From Synoicihabitans lomoniglobus (GTDB taxonomy: Bacteria; Verrucomicrobiota; Verrucomicrobiia; Opitutales; Opitutaceae), in NCBI RefSeq assembly GCF_029023725.1, contig NZ_CP119075.1, positions 2,413,501-2,477,500 of the forward strand: a DNA stretch of 64,000 nucleotides, read 5' to 3'. The stretch's first letter is position 1. Each line of letters begins with the position of its first letter. The translations under genes were made by a program, and so were the position numbers. Shown in pieces: positions 25,159 to 34,298 of this stretch. A model generated the notes under the pieces. That model had not been told where the DNA came from, searched no databases, and saw only the letters and a list, made by a program, of their open reading frames with translations.

Positions 25159-26103
25159 ATGAAACCGCCACGCTTCTCCCTTTTGCCGCTCATCCTGGGC
25201 ATCATCGCGCCCGTCGTCGGCTCACTCTCCCTCTCGGCCCAACCCGATCGATCCGGCCCCGCCGTAGTCCTCTTTTCCCAACCCAACTTTCAAGGCGAAC
25301 GTATCGAACTGGAAGCCGGTGAAAGCATCGACGACTTCAATTACCAACGCTTCCCCAGCGGGCGCAACGCCAACAACCGCGTTTCCTCCATTCGCATCCG
25401 CGGGGACGTCGAAGTCGCCATTTTCGACTACCGCAATTTCCGGGGCGAGAATCTGACCCTGCGCGACAGCGTCCGCAATCTCGGTCGCATTGAGACCGCC
25501 AACGGCGCGGGCAATTGGAACGACGAACTTTCCTCCATCACGGTGCGCGAACGTTCCAGTCGTCACCGGGGACCAGACTACGGCGGACGCGGTGATGACC
25601 GCCGGGATGACCGCGGCCACGACGACTCTCGCGGAGATCGCCGCGACGATGGTCGCGACGATCATCGTGATTCCCGCCGCGACCGCGACCACCACCGTGA
25701 GGTCGTGCAAGTGGTGCAGCGCGCCTATCTGGACATTCTGGGCCGCAAAGCCGACGCCGAGGGCCTGCGCAATTACGTAGGGATCGTGGAGGACCGGGAC
25801 TGGAGCGAAGAACGTCTGCGCAATGAACTGCGCCGCAGCACCGAGTATCGCACCGTGGTCGTGCCCCGTTTGGTCACCACCGCTTACATTGAGGTGCTCG
25901 ACCGCAAGCCCGATGCCGCCGGATTGCGCTTCTACACCAGCCGGATGCGGGACCGGCAATGGACCGAGACGCGCGTGCGAGAAGCGCTCCGCAGCAGCCC
26001 CGAGTATCGCGCTCTGCAAGCTTCGCCGCGCCAGCGGGCCACACCGGTCCAGGCCCATCCGGGCAACGACCACGGTCCTCGCCAAGACAAACCTCGCGTT
26101 TGA
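25159..26103 (+). CDS. Secreted beta/gamma-crystallin domain - DUF4214 fusion protein
   Basis: 314 aa. A signal peptide (LLPLILGIIAPVVGSLSLSA) is followed by a beta/gamma-crystallin module at about 30-130 with two Greek-key signatures (VVLFSQPNFQGERIEL and VAIFDYRNFRGENLTL). Then comes a roughly 45-residue Asp/Arg/His-rich linker, and two DUF4214-like helical units (VVQRAYLDILGRKADAEG and LVTTAYIEVLDRKPDAAG). Crystallin modules of this kind bind calcium; DUF4214 units are found in secreted and S-layer-linked proteins. An AAGGA ribosome-binding site precedes the ATG at 25159. Probably an extracellular calcium-responsive structural protein, which is inference. Confidence 0.85.
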   Translation: MKPPRFSLLPLILGIIAPVVGSLSLSAQPDRSGPAVVLFSQPNFQGERIELEAGESIDDFNYQRFPSGRNANNRVSSIRIRGDVEVAIFDYRNFRGENLTLRDSVRNLGRIETANGAGNWNDELSSITVRERSSRHRGPDYGGRGDDRRDDRGHDDSRGDRRDDGRDDHRDSRRDRDHHREVVQVVQRAYLDILGRKADAEGLRNYVGIVEDRDWSEERLRNELRRSTEYRTVVVPRLVTTAYIEVLDRKPDAAGLRFYTSRMRDRQWTETRVREALRSSPEYRALQASPRQRATPVQAHPGNDHGPRQDKPRV

Positions 26104-26137
26104 GTCCGCACCGGGCGCTTCGCCACGCGCCCAAAAC

Positions 26138-26168
26138 AAAGCCGCTCCCGTTTCGCGGGAGCGGCTTT
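26138..26168. terminator. Bidirectional intrinsic terminator
   Basis: A perfect 13-bp stem (AAAGCCGCTCCCG paired with CGGGAGCGGCTTT) encloses a five-base loop between the convergent crystallin-DUF4214 and clpC genes. The A/T ends of the stem supply weak T-tracts in both directions. Confidence 0.85.
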
Positions 26169-26203
26169 GTTATGGTGGTTGAAGGGTCGCGGTATCCGCA
26201 GTC

Positions 26204-28735
26204 TCAGGACGTGACTTCCGCATCGGCGTCGGCCGATGAAGTCGGTTCGCTGGGTTCGATTTGCTCGAACGTCAGCTTGTCTCCATCGCGAACCACGCGG
26301 ATGGGCTCACCGTCCTTGACCGTGCCCCGGATGATGGCTTCGGCCAGCGGATCCTCGAGGTAGTGCTCGACCGCGCGGCGCAACGGGCGGGCGCCGTATT
26401 TTTCGTCGTAGCCCTTGTCGATGAGCAGTGTCTTCGACTCGTCCGTGAACTCGAGGGTGATCTTCCGATCGGTAAGACGTTCGGCGAATTTGCGCACTTC
26501 GATTTCGACGATCTTGATGAGATCGTTCTTTTCGAGCGGACGGAAAAAGATGATGTCCGAGATCCGGTTAAGAAACTCCGGTTTGAAGACCTTTTTCGAT
26601 TCTTCGAGCACCTTCTCCCGCATCAGCTCCATGTCACTGAAGCTGCCCGTCGCGGCGGTGAAGCCCATCGAAGTCTGACGCTGCAAGAGCGACGCTCCGA
26701 CGTTCGACGTCATGATGATGATCGTATTGCGGAAATCGACCTGCCGCCCGAGCGAATCGGTGAGACGGCCGTCTTCCAGGATCTGGAGGAGGAGTTGCAG
26801 CACGTCCGGGTGGGCCTTTTCGACTTCGTCGAACAGGATGACCGAGTAAGGCGTGCGACGCACGGCCTCGGTCAGCTGACCACCCTCCTCGTAACCGACG
26901 TAGCCGGGAGGCGATCCGACGAGGCGGGACACGGCAAATTTTTCCATGTATTCGCTCATGTCGATCTGCACCAAGGCGTCCTGATTGCCGAACATCTGGG
27001 CGGCGAGTTGCTTGGCGGTTTCAGTCTTACCAACACCGGTCGGTCCGACGAACATGAAGGAGCCGATCGGACGACGGGGATCCTTCAAGTCGGCCCGGGA
27101 ACGACGCAGGGCACGGGCGATGGCGATCGCGGCGACCTCTTGGCCGACGACAACTTTTTGAATTTCGTTTTCGAGGTTGAGGAGGCGTTCGGTCTCCTTC
27201 TTCTCCATGCGATTGAGCGGGATGCCGGTCCAGTCGGCGACGACCTTCATCATCATCTCATCGTCGATGGTGATCTTGTTTTCTTCGCGCTCTTTTTTCC
27301 ACGTCTCAATGATCTCCTCCTGCTTGGCGCGGAGTTGTTTCTCGTTATCGCGGAATTGGGCGGCTTCCTCGAAATGTTGGCCGGCGATGGCCTCCTCTTT
27401 CTTGGCGCAAACCTCGTCGATTTCCTTGGCCAGATCTTCGATTTCGGGCGGACGATTGAGGGAGGAAATACGGGCGCGCGCACCGGCTTCGTCCATCACA
27501 TCGATGGCCTTGTCGGGCAGAAAACGACCCGTGATATAGCGGTCGGATAGCTTGGCGGCCGTCTCGAGGGAGAGGTCGGTGAAGATCGCTTTGTGGTGAT
27601 CCTCATACTTGTGGCGAATGCCCTTGAGAATCGTGACCGTGTCTTCGACGGACGGCGGTTCGACTTTGACCGATTGGAAACGACGATCGAGCGCGCCGTC
27701 CTTCTCGATGTATTTGCGATACTCGTTGAGGGTCGTGGCGCCGATGCACTGCAACTCCCCGCGGGACAGGGCGGGCTTGAAAATATTGGACGCGTCCATG
27801 GCTCCCTCCGCCGCGCCGGCCCCCACGATGGTGTGGAGCTCGTCGATGAAGAGAATGATGTTCTTGGCGCGTTTGATTTCGTCCATGACCGCCTTGATGC
27901 GCTCTTCGAACTGACCGCGGTATTTGGTGCCGGCGACCATGAGGGCGAGATCAAGAGTGATGACCTTTTTGTCACAGAGGATTTCCGGCACGATGCCGCT
28001 GGAGATTTCCTGGGCGAGGCCTTCGACGATGGCGGTTTTACCGACACCGGCTTCACCGATCAGCACCGGGTTGTTCTTGGTGCGGCGGCAGAGAATCTGC
28101 ACGACCCGGCGAATCTCATGTTTGCGACCGACCACCGGGTCGAGTTCACCCTTACGGGCGAGTTCGGTGAGGTCACGGCCGAAAGCTTTGAGCGCGGGCG
28201 TCTTGGTTTCCTTCTTGTCGTCGCCGCCGCCGCGTCCGGACGGGGTGCCCGCCTCTTCGGCGCCGGGTTCGTTTTCGCCTCCCGAGAACTGCGGATCGAG
28301 TTCGCGCAGGATCTCATTGCGGGTGCGTTCGATGTCGATGTCGAGGGACTTGAGCACGCGAGCCGCCACGCCTTCGCCTTCGCGGAGGAGACCGAGGAGA
28401 ATGTGTTCGGTGCCGACGTAGGAGTGGTTGAGCGCCTTGGCTTCCTTGCCGGCCAGAGCGAGCACCTTCTTCACGCGGGGCGTGTAGGGAATGCTGCCCT
28501 GGGTTTTCGATTCGGTGCCGGTGCCGACTTGTTTTTCGACCGCGCCGCGCACCGTTTCCAAATCAAGGCCCATCTTCTGCAGGACACTGACGGCCACGCC
28601 CTGACCCAGCTTGATCAAGCCGAGCAGGATATGCTCAGTCCCCACGTAGTTGTGGTTGAATCGATCAGCTTCCTTTCTCGCCAAAGCGAGGACTTGTTGG
28701 GCGCGCGGTGTGAAATTGTTCATGGGTTCAGACAT
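26204..28735 (-). CDS. clpC: ATP-dependent Clp protease ATPase subunit ClpC
   Basis: 843 aa. Two N-terminal Clp-N repeats ([17 protein letters not shown] and [17 protein letters not shown]), AAA1 with Walker [15 protein letters not shown], a middle domain carrying a UVR-like segment ([20 protein letters not shown]) and AAA2 with Walker [15 protein letters not shown]. The short middle domain and the UVR segment identify ClpC rather than ClpB. ClpC unfolds substrates for ClpP; in Bacillus it recognises phospho-arginine through the N-domain. Third gene after mcsA and mcsB, 17 bp after mcsB. Starts at 28735 or 28723 are equally possible. Confidence 0.95.
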   Translation of the reverse strand: MSEPMNNFTPRAQQVLALARKEADRFNHNYVGTEHILLGLIKLGQGVAVSVLQKMGLDLETVRGAVEKQVGTGTESKTQGSIPYTPRVKKVLALAGKEAKALNHSYVGTEHILLGLLREGEGVAARVLKSLDIDIERTRNEILRELDPQFSGGENEPGAEEAGTPSGRGGGDDKKETKTPALKAFGRDLTELARKGELDPVVGRKHEIRRVVQILCRRTKNNPVLIGEAGVGKTAIVEGLAQEISSGIVPEILCDKKVITLDLALMVAGTKYRGQFEERIKAVMDEIKRAKNIILFIDELHTIVGAGAAEGAMDASNIFKPALSRGELQCIGATTLNEYRKYIEKDGALDRRFQSVKVEPPSVEDTVTILKGIRHKYEDHHKAIFTDLSLETAAKLSDRYITGRFLPDKAIDVMDEAGARARISSLNRPPEIEDLAKEIDEVCAKKEEAIAGQHFEEAAQFRDNEKQLRAKQEEIIETWKKEREENKITIDDEMMMKVVADWTGIPLNRMEKKETERLLNLENEIQKVVVGQEVAAIAIARALRRSRADLKDPRRPIGSFMFVGPTGVGKTETAKQLAAQMFGNQDALVQIDMSEYMEKFAVSRLVGSPPGYVGYEEGGQLTEAVRRTPYSVILFDEVEKAHPDVLQLLLQILEDGRLTDSLGRQVDFRNTIIIMTSNVGASLLQRQTSMGFTAATGSFSDMELMREKVLEESKKVFKPEFLNRISDIIFFRPLEKNDLIKIVEIEVRKFAERLTDRKITLEFTDESKTLLIDKGYDEKYGARPLRRAVEHYLEDPLAEAIIRGTVKDGEPIRVVRDGDKLTFEQIEPSEPTSSADADAEVTS

Positions 28736-28752
28736 GTAGTGGTTTTAGAAAT

Positions 28753-29850
28753 TCAGTTTTCCCCAACAGCAGAGGCATAGCCGGGAGTGGTAAAATTGGC
28801 AAACTCCTCCCGCAAGTGGGTCGCGCGCAGTTCGTCGCGCTGTTCGGAATTGAGATTTTTTTGGCCGGAACGGTGAGAGATGTGGCCGGGCTGCGCCTCG
28901 ATGAACAGGCGGTCAATGCCGGTGCGCAGTTCGTCCGGGAAATAACCCAGATCGACGCCCAGGCGCACCAGCGAGAGCAGATTCATCGCTTCGGAGGAGC
29001 TGATGATGTGACCGTGTTTAAGGACGCCGTAGGCGCGGCCGATCTTGTCGGGCAGCTTGGCGGGATTGGTTTCCAGCAGTTTGGCCCGCGCGTTCATCTC
29101 GTGATCCACGATGGATTGCAGGACGTTTTGCAGCCGCTTGACGATATCGACCTCCGATTCGCCCAGCGTGGTCTGATTCGAGATTTGGAACATGCTGCCG
29201 CTGGCATCCGACCCTTCGCCGAAGAGCCCGCGCACGACCATGCCTAGTTGGTTGACGGCGCGAACTACCTTTTCCATCTGACCGGCAATCACCAGCGCGG
29301 GCAGGTGCATCATGGCGGAGCCCCGCATGCCGGTGCCGACATTGGTCGGACAGGCCGTGATGTAGCCGAGGCGGGGGGAAAACGCATAATCCAGCGTGCC
29401 TTCGAGCGCCGTATCCAGTGTGTCGATCGCATTCCAAGCCCGCTTCAACTGCAGACCGTTGCGCAAAACTTGAATACGCAGGTGGTCCTCCTCGTTGATC
29501 ATGACCGAGACGCTTTGGTCCTTGTTGATGATGGCGCCCGCCCCTTCCGAAGAGTTGCTCAACTCGCGACTGATGAGGTGACGCTCGACCAAAACCTGCC
29601 GATGCAACGGCTCCAGTTCGTTGACCGCCATGCTGACCCCGCGCTTCAACGCCTTCGTCGCCATGACCGCCTCGCGACATTGCGCGAAGACTTCGCGGCG
29701 CTCGACGGCCTGGGCTCGACCCGGAAAATTGTGCGAGGCGAGATTACGCGCCAGACGTATCCGCGTCATCAACACCACCGGGCACTTGGTGCTGCTGTTG
29801 TCGGTCAACTCCGCCCGTGCGGAGATAAGATTGTCGATGCTGAGTGGCAT
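28753..29850 (-). CDS. mcsB: Protein-arginine kinase McsB
   Basis: 365 aa, normal length. Phosphagen-kinase fold: CPVVLMTRIRLARNL opens the N-domain, NEEDHLRIQ is the catalytic-glutamate region and ACPTNVGTGMRGSAM the catalytic-cysteine loop. The C-terminal RDELRA (in SEQRDELRATHLREE) matches the RDxxRA allosteric phospho-arginine site known from Bacillus McsB. It phosphorylates arginines on aberrant proteins, marking them for ClpCP. Its start codon overlaps the mcsA stop by one base (TAATG), a coupling signal. Confidence 0.93.
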   Translation of the reverse strand: MPLSIDNLISARAELTDNSSTKCPVVLMTRIRLARNLASHNFPGRAQAVERREVFAQCREAVMATKALKRGVSMAVNELEPLHRQVLVERHLISRELSNSSEGAGAIINKDQSVSVMINEEDHLRIQVLRNGLQLKRAWNAIDTLDTALEGTLDYAFSPRLGYITACPTNVGTGMRGSAMMHLPALVIAGQMEKVVRAVNQLGMVVRGLFGEGSDASGSMFQISNQTTLGESEVDIVKRLQNVLQSIVDHEMNARAKLLETNPAKLPDKIGRAYGVLKHGHIISSSEAMNLLSLVRLGVDLGYFPDELRTGIDRLFIEAQPGHISHRSGQKNLNSEQRDELRATHLREEFANFTTPGYASAVGEN

Positions 29851-30365
29851 TAGGAGGTGGGCGTGGGAGCGAGTCCGGCTTCCTCGCGGACTTGGACGAT
29901 CTCATCGCGGAACTTGGCGGCGTCCTCGTAGCGTTCGGACTTGATCGCCTCGCTGAGTGACGTCTCCAAATTATGCAGGCGATCGTGGAGCTGTTTGCGC
30001 AGGAGCGCACGTTCGGGGACTTTTCCCACGTGCACGGTGCCTTTGTGCATGTTGTCGAGCATCGGCGATACGATGTCGGTGAAAGTCTCGTAACATTGCG
30101 GACAGCCGAAACGACCGGTCTTTTTGAATTCCTCCGGGGTGAAACCGCACTGTTCACAGCGCAAACCGGTCACGGTGTCTGGTTCCGGATTGAGCGATGC
30201 TTTGAGCAAAAGATCCGCGAGGGAAAACCCACTCGGGTCCGTGACTCCCTTGGCTTGGGCGCATGATTCACAGAGATCCACTTTGTGAACCTTGTGATTC
30301 ACGATTTGAGTGAGATGCACCGTAGCGGAGTTATCGCAGAGATCGCATTTGAGCGGGCTGGCCAT
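29850..30365 (-). CDS. mcsA: McsA-like zinc-finger/UVR-motif activator of McsB
   Basis: 171 aa. Four CxxC pairs (CDLCDN, CESCAQ, CEQCGF, CPQCYE) in the first 90 residues form two zinc fingers, and a C-terminal UVR motif (LSEAIKSERYEDAAKFRDE) completes the McsA layout. In Firmicutes McsA activates the McsB kinase. The gene leads a minus-strand operon mcsA-mcsB-clpC. No ctsR-like repressor gene is next to it, unlike the Firmicutes operon. Confidence 0.92.
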   Translation of the reverse strand: MASPLKCDLCDNSATVHLTQIVNHKVHKVDLCESCAQAKGVTDPSGFSLADLLLKASLNPEPDTVTGLRCEQCGFTPEEFKKTGRFGCPQCYETFTDIVSPMLDNMHKGTVHVGKVPERALLRKQLHDRLHNLETSLSEAIKSERYEDAAKFRDEIVQVREEAGLAPTPTS

Positions 30366-30448
30366 TTTATTGTCGGGAGGGATTGAGAAAAATATTGAAG
30401 AACGACGGGCCTACACACCGGTCACGGTCGCTCCCACGAACTGCATTC

Positions 30449-30476
30449 ATCATGCCACTATCGACACATGTTGCAA
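30449..30476 (-). promoter_or_regulatory. Possible promoter of mcsA-mcsB-clpC
   Basis: On the minus strand TTGCAA (30471-30476) and CATGAT (30449-30454) are 16 bp apart, about 85 bp upstream of mcsA. Matches to the sigma-70 boxes are moderate. A palindrome GTCACACTGTGAC lies further upstream (30552-30564) and could be an operator or part of the end of the ilvE transcript. Confidence 0.25.
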
Positions 30477-30597
30477 GGCCCTGAAACGACTTAAAACGAC
30501 CCCTGATGTGTGCCAACGCGTCCACCACGCGTCACTGAGCAGCGTCACGTTGTCACACTGTGACGAGACCCGAGCCGTCTCGCCTCGCCACTCTGGC

Positions 30598-31464
30598 TCA
30601 GAGGCGGGTGCCTTCTTGGCGAACGCGAATCCGGAACGCCTCAAGCACCTGCTTGAAAATGGGGCCGGGCTGGCCGGAACCGATTTCCCGGCCATCCAAT
30701 TTGACCACGGGAATCACCTCGGCACCGGTGCCGGTGAGGAAACATTCGTCGGCGTTCCAGATGTCGTAACGCGTGAGATCGTGCTCCGCGATCGGCAAAC
30801 CGAGGTCCGCCGCGATGTCGAAAATGGTGTCCCGGGTGATGCCTTTGAGCGCCCCTTGCTGAGCGGAAGGGGTGTAAATCTTGCCCTTGTGCACGATGAA
30901 CACGTTGTCGCCGGTGCACTCCGCCACCATGCCCTGGTCATTGAGCATGATCGCTTCGAGCGCGCCAAACTGCTGGGCCTCAATCTTCGCGAGAATGTTG
31001 TTCAAGTAGTTCAACGACTTGATCGCCGGGCTGAGCGCCGCGGGGTTCATTCGCCGCGTCGGCACGGTCACAATGGCCAGCCCCTTCTCGTAGTGTTCCG
31101 GCGGGTAGAGTTTGATCTTGTCTGCGATGACGATGAGCGACGGCACCGGGCACAGCCACGGCGAGAGGCCGAGGTCGCCCTTGCCGCGCGTCGCGACCAG
31201 ACGGATATAACCGTCCTTCAGGCCATTCGCACGACAGGTGGCGCAGACCGCCTCACTGATTTCTTCACGCGTCCACGGCATCTTGAGCAGGATCGCCTTG
31301 GCCGAATATTCGAAACGCTCCAGATGCTCGTCCAAACGGAAAATATTGCTGTCGTAGATTCGGATGCCCTCAAAAATGCCGTCACCATACAGCAAACCGT
31401 GATCGAGCACGGAAATCTTGGCGTCAGCTTCTTCGACCAGTTGGCCATCGAGATATACTTTCAT
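30598..31464 (-). CDS. ilvE: Branched-chain amino-acid aminotransferase (class IV)
   Basis: 288 aa. Class IV aminotransferase pattern: MKVYLDGQLVEEADAKIS, VLDHGLLYGDGIFEGIRIY, the PLP-lysine region PAIKSLNYLNNILAK and the phosphate loop GTGAEVIPVVKLDGR. YGDGIFEGIR favours branched-chain aminotransferase over D-amino-acid aminotransferase or aminodeoxychorismate lyase, which share the fold. The start at 31464 was chosen because homologues begin at the MxVYLDG strand; the longer frame reads through an untranslated-looking leader. Divergent from the pseudopilin gene. Confidence 0.85.
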   Translation of the reverse strand: MKVYLDGQLVEEADAKISVLDHGLLYGDGIFEGIRIYDSNIFRLDEHLERFEYSAKAILLKMPWTREEISEAVCATCRANGLKDGYIRLVATRGKGDLGLSPWLCPVPSLIVIADKIKLYPPEHYEKGLAIVTVPTRRMNPAALSPAIKSLNYLNNILAKIEAQQFGALEAIMLNDQGMVAECTGDNVFIVHKGKIYTPSAQQGALKGITRDTIFDIAADLGLPIAEHDLTRYDIWNADECFLTGTGAEVIPVVKLDGREIGSGQPGPIFKQVLEAFRIRVRQEGTRL

Positions 31465-31568
31465 AAGTCGGCGGACGCTACGGAGAGCGTAGCGTAATTG
31501 TCGAGCCCGGGCCGGAGTTTCTTCTTGTGTTACGACGCTCCGAAAGAGGCACTGTTTATGCGTCACCC

Positions 31569-32354
31569 ATGCCGATGAAGACATTCAATCGATCTCCCGC
31601 GGGCTTCACGCTCATCGAGCTTCTCACCGTCATAGCCATTCTGGGGATTCTGGCTGCCATCATCATCCCCACCGTGGGCAAGGCTCGAGAAACCGCCCAA
31701 CGCGCCGTCGATGCCAACAATCTCCGCGAGCTCAGCAAAGCCGCCATGATCTACGCCGCCGACAACCGCGACGTTCTCCCCAATCCGCAACAAACCAGCC
31801 GCACCATCGCCGGCACCAACGAACGCTACTGGCAGTGGTTTGGTCAACTCGCCCGTTACGGTGGGTTCAACGACCCCACCCTGCTGATTTCCAAACTCGA
31901 TGCCGCCGTGGATCAGACCGCCCTGCCCCCGACGGTTCTGGATCCCACCATTTCCACCCCGCCCACCTTGGAATCGGCGTTCACCGGTCTCGGCACCACC
32001 TCCTTCAACGTGGTCGCCGGGCTTCGCGTCAACGACGCCTCCACCACCCCGCTGGCATTCACCCGGGGTCTGCGATCGGATGGCACATGGTCGGGCGACG
32101 GTGCCTCCGAGGACGATGTCAACCGGGGCGTCTACGCCGAAACCGGCGGGCACATCGTTTTCCTCGGCGGCAATGTCGAATTCTTCTCCGCCGTCGAGGG
32201 CACGCTCATCAGCAACACCGGCCGAACGACCTCCAACCTGCGCCAGGCCGTGCCCAACCGCACCAACGGCACCACTGCGGTGCAGATCCTCGGTCAGGAT
32301 TCGGGCAACGGCATTGTCAGCGCCAATGGCACCGGCGCCCTGCAGGGTCCGTAA
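31569..32354 (+). CDS. Stand-alone type II pseudopilin-like protein
   Basis: 261 aa. Prepilin signal: SPAG followed by FTLIELLTVIAILGILAAII, with cleavage after Gly and the usual Glu5. The rest of the protein has the soluble layout of Verrucomicrobia-type pseudopilins: an alpha spine (ARETAQRAVDANNLRELS) followed by variable beta and Thr/Asn-rich segments. No other secretion gene is next to it, although a full pseudopilin operon lies 13 kb away. Either of two ATGs (31569, 31575) may be used. Confidence 0.88.
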   Translation: MPMKTFNRSPAGFTLIELLTVIAILGILAAIIIPTVGKARETAQRAVDANNLRELSKAAMIYAADNRDVLPNPQQTSRTIAGTNERYWQWFGQLARYGGFNDPTLLISKLDAAVDQTALPPTVLDPTISTPPTLESAFTGLGTTSFNVVAGLRVNDASTTPLAFTRGLRSDGTWSGDGASEDDVNRGVYAETGGHIVFLGGNVEFFSAVEGTLISNTGRTTSNLRQAVPNRTNGTTAVQILGQDSGNGIVSANGTGALQGP

Positions 32355-32380
32355 TCCTCCCTACAGTCCGAACTTATTTC

Positions 32381-32408
32381 AGCCCGGTCGCACCGACCGG
32401 GCTTTCTT
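32381..32408 (+). terminator. Intrinsic terminator after the pseudopilin gene
   Basis: A 10-bp stem AGCCCGGTCG / CGACCGGGCT with loop CAC, followed by TTCTT, 27 bp after the stop codon. Confidence 0.8.
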
Positions 32409-32471
32409 GTGGGCCAAATTACCGTTTACTGCGACTGAGCGCCCTCTCACGCTTTTCGTTCAACACCGTTC

Positions 32472-34211
32472 ATGACCGCTGCTCCCAACGCGCCCCACAC
32501 CTACATTATCGGCCATCGCAATCCCGACGCCGACGCTGTTTGTTCCGCCATCGCCTACGCCGCTCTCAAGCAGGCTCAGGGTAAAACCGGCTACATCGCC
32601 GCCCGCTGCGGTAACACCAATGCCCGCATCGATACGATCCTTACCCGGTTCCATCAGCCGGCCCCGGTCTACCTGACCGATGTCACGCCGCGAGTCCGCG
32701 ATGTCATGATCAAGGACGTCGTATCGGTCACCGAAAACGCCACGTGTGCCGAAGCGCTCGAACTCGTCGACCAACACGATGTGCGCGTGCTGCCCGTCAT
32801 TTCGGATGAACGCTACGTCAAGGGCCAGCTCACCATCTTCGATCTGGGGGGATTTTTCGTGCCCAAGGTCAGCGCTCCGCGCGAGATGCGCAAAGTCATC
32901 ACCAGCCTCGATCAAGTCGCCCGCGCACTCAAAGCCCGCGTGCTCAACCCGGTGCGCAACGAGGAAATCGGCGAACTGTTCGTGCGCATCGGCGCCATGG
33001 ATGTGCGATCGTTTTGGAAGGTGTCGTCCGACGAAAATATTCCGGCGGATCGCTCGATGGTCATCGTCGGAGACCGTTGGGACATTCAACAACGCTCCAT
33101 CCAAAACGGTGTCCGCGCCCTCATCATCACCGGCAATCTTCCCGTCGAAGATGAAGTCGTGGCGCAGGCCGCGGCCGCCGGCGTCGCGATTCTGGTCAGC
33201 CCGCACGACACGGCGACCACCGCTTGGGCGATTCGCACCGCCTCCAGCATCAAGGCACTCATCCAGCCGAAATTCTCCTCGCTCAGCCCCGACTCCAGAC
33301 TGAGCGACCTGCGCAAGAAACTCGCCGTTTCCTCCGCGCCCGCGTTCATGGTGCTCAACGACGACGGACGCCTCGCCGGCATCCTCACCAAGACCGACGT
33401 GCTGCGCCCCGTTAAGCGCAAACTCATCCTCGTTGATCACAACGAAATGACCCAGGCCGTGCCCGGGGCCGATCAGGTGGAGATCTCCGAAATCATCGAT
33501 CATCACCGCCTCGGTTCGCTCAACACCGCGCAACCGATCCTTTTCATCAATGAGCCCGTCGGCTCGACCTGCACGATCGTCGCCGACCTTTACCGCCGCA
33601 GCGACCTGCAGCCTTCTGCCGACATCGCCGGCATCATGATGAGCGGTATCATCTCCGACACGCTCCATCTGAACAGCCCGACCTCCACCGAAAAGGACGC
33701 GGAGATTTTGCAATGGCTCAGCGGCATTGCCGGTGTCGATTCCAAGAAACTTGCCGACGAAATTTTCGCCTCGGGTTCGATCATCCTCTCCAGCAAACCC
33801 GAAGCCGTCATCCGCTCGGACCACAAGATTTACGAGGAAGACGGCGTGCGTTTTGCCGTCTCCCAGGTCGAGGAACTCGGCTTCGGCAACTTCTGGTCCC
33901 ACCATCGGCCGCTGGCCAAGGCCCTCGAGGCCGTTTGCCAGGACGAAAAGCTCACCTTCGCCTGCCTGCTCGTCACCGACATCAACACGCAGAACTCGCT
34001 GCTGTTGGTCAAAGGCGATGCCGAGGTCATTTCGCACATCAACTACCCCCACGTGGAAAAGGATGAGATCTTCGACATGCCCGGCATCGTGAGCCGCAAA
34101 AAACAGCTCATCCCCTTCCTCGGCAGCGTCCTCAAAGAAATGCAGGTCGACGGCACCATGCCCTCCGCCCGCGGCCGGACCGAAGCCCCTTTCAACTCGG
34201 CGTCAGCCTGA
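32472..34211 (+). CDS. Manganese-dependent inorganic pyrophosphatase with CBS and DRTGG inserts
   Basis: 579 aa. The DHH catalytic core is split: GHRNPDADAVCSAIAY near the N-terminus and SEIIDHHRLG after residue 330, with a C-terminal DHHA2-type domain. Between them lie a CBS motif pair (VRDVMIKDVVSVTENATCAEAL and APAFMVLNDDGRLAGILTK flank it) and a DRTGG-like segment (about 190-270). In Clostridium such CBS-PPases are inhibited by AMP/ADP and activated by ATP or Ap4A, so similar nucleotide control of pyrophosphate hydrolysis is likely here. Opposite-strand open frames over this gene are shadows. Confidence 0.9.
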   Translation: MTAAPNAPHTYIIGHRNPDADAVCSAIAYAALKQAQGKTGYIAARCGNTNARIDTILTRFHQPAPVYLTDVTPRVRDVMIKDVVSVTENATCAEALELVDQHDVRVLPVISDERYVKGQLTIFDLGGFFVPKVSAPREMRKVITSLDQVARALKARVLNPVRNEEIGELFVRIGAMDVRSFWKVSSDENIPADRSMVIVGDRWDIQQRSIQNGVRALIITGNLPVEDEVVAQAAAAGVAILVSPHDTATTAWAIRTASSIKALIQPKFSSLSPDSRLSDLRKKLAVSSAPAFMVLNDDGRLAGILTKTDVLRPVKRKLILVDHNEMTQAVPGADQVEISEIIDHHRLGSLNTAQPILFINEPVGSTCTIVADLYRRSDLQPSADIAGIMMSGIISDTLHLNSPTSTEKDAEILQWLSGIAGVDSKKLADEIFASGSIILSSKPEAVIRSDHKIYEEDGVRFAVSQVEELGFGNFWSHHRPLAKALEAVCQDEKLTFACLLVTDINTQNSLLLVKGDAEVISHINYPHVEKDEIFDMPGIVSRKKQLIPFLGSVLKEMQVDGTMPSARGRTEAPFNSASA

Positions 34212-34298
34212 GCAGCCTCCCCGCCTCCTCCCCCTTCCACACTCACTTGAACGAGTGGGGGCCGTCCCGGCCGCTCGCTCCTCCGTCTCCCTTTTGCC

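Noticed and set aside
32460-34052. A 530-aa minus-strand frame opposite the Mn-pyrophosphatase
   Set aside because: Antisense shadow; the plus-strand frame has both DHH motifs.
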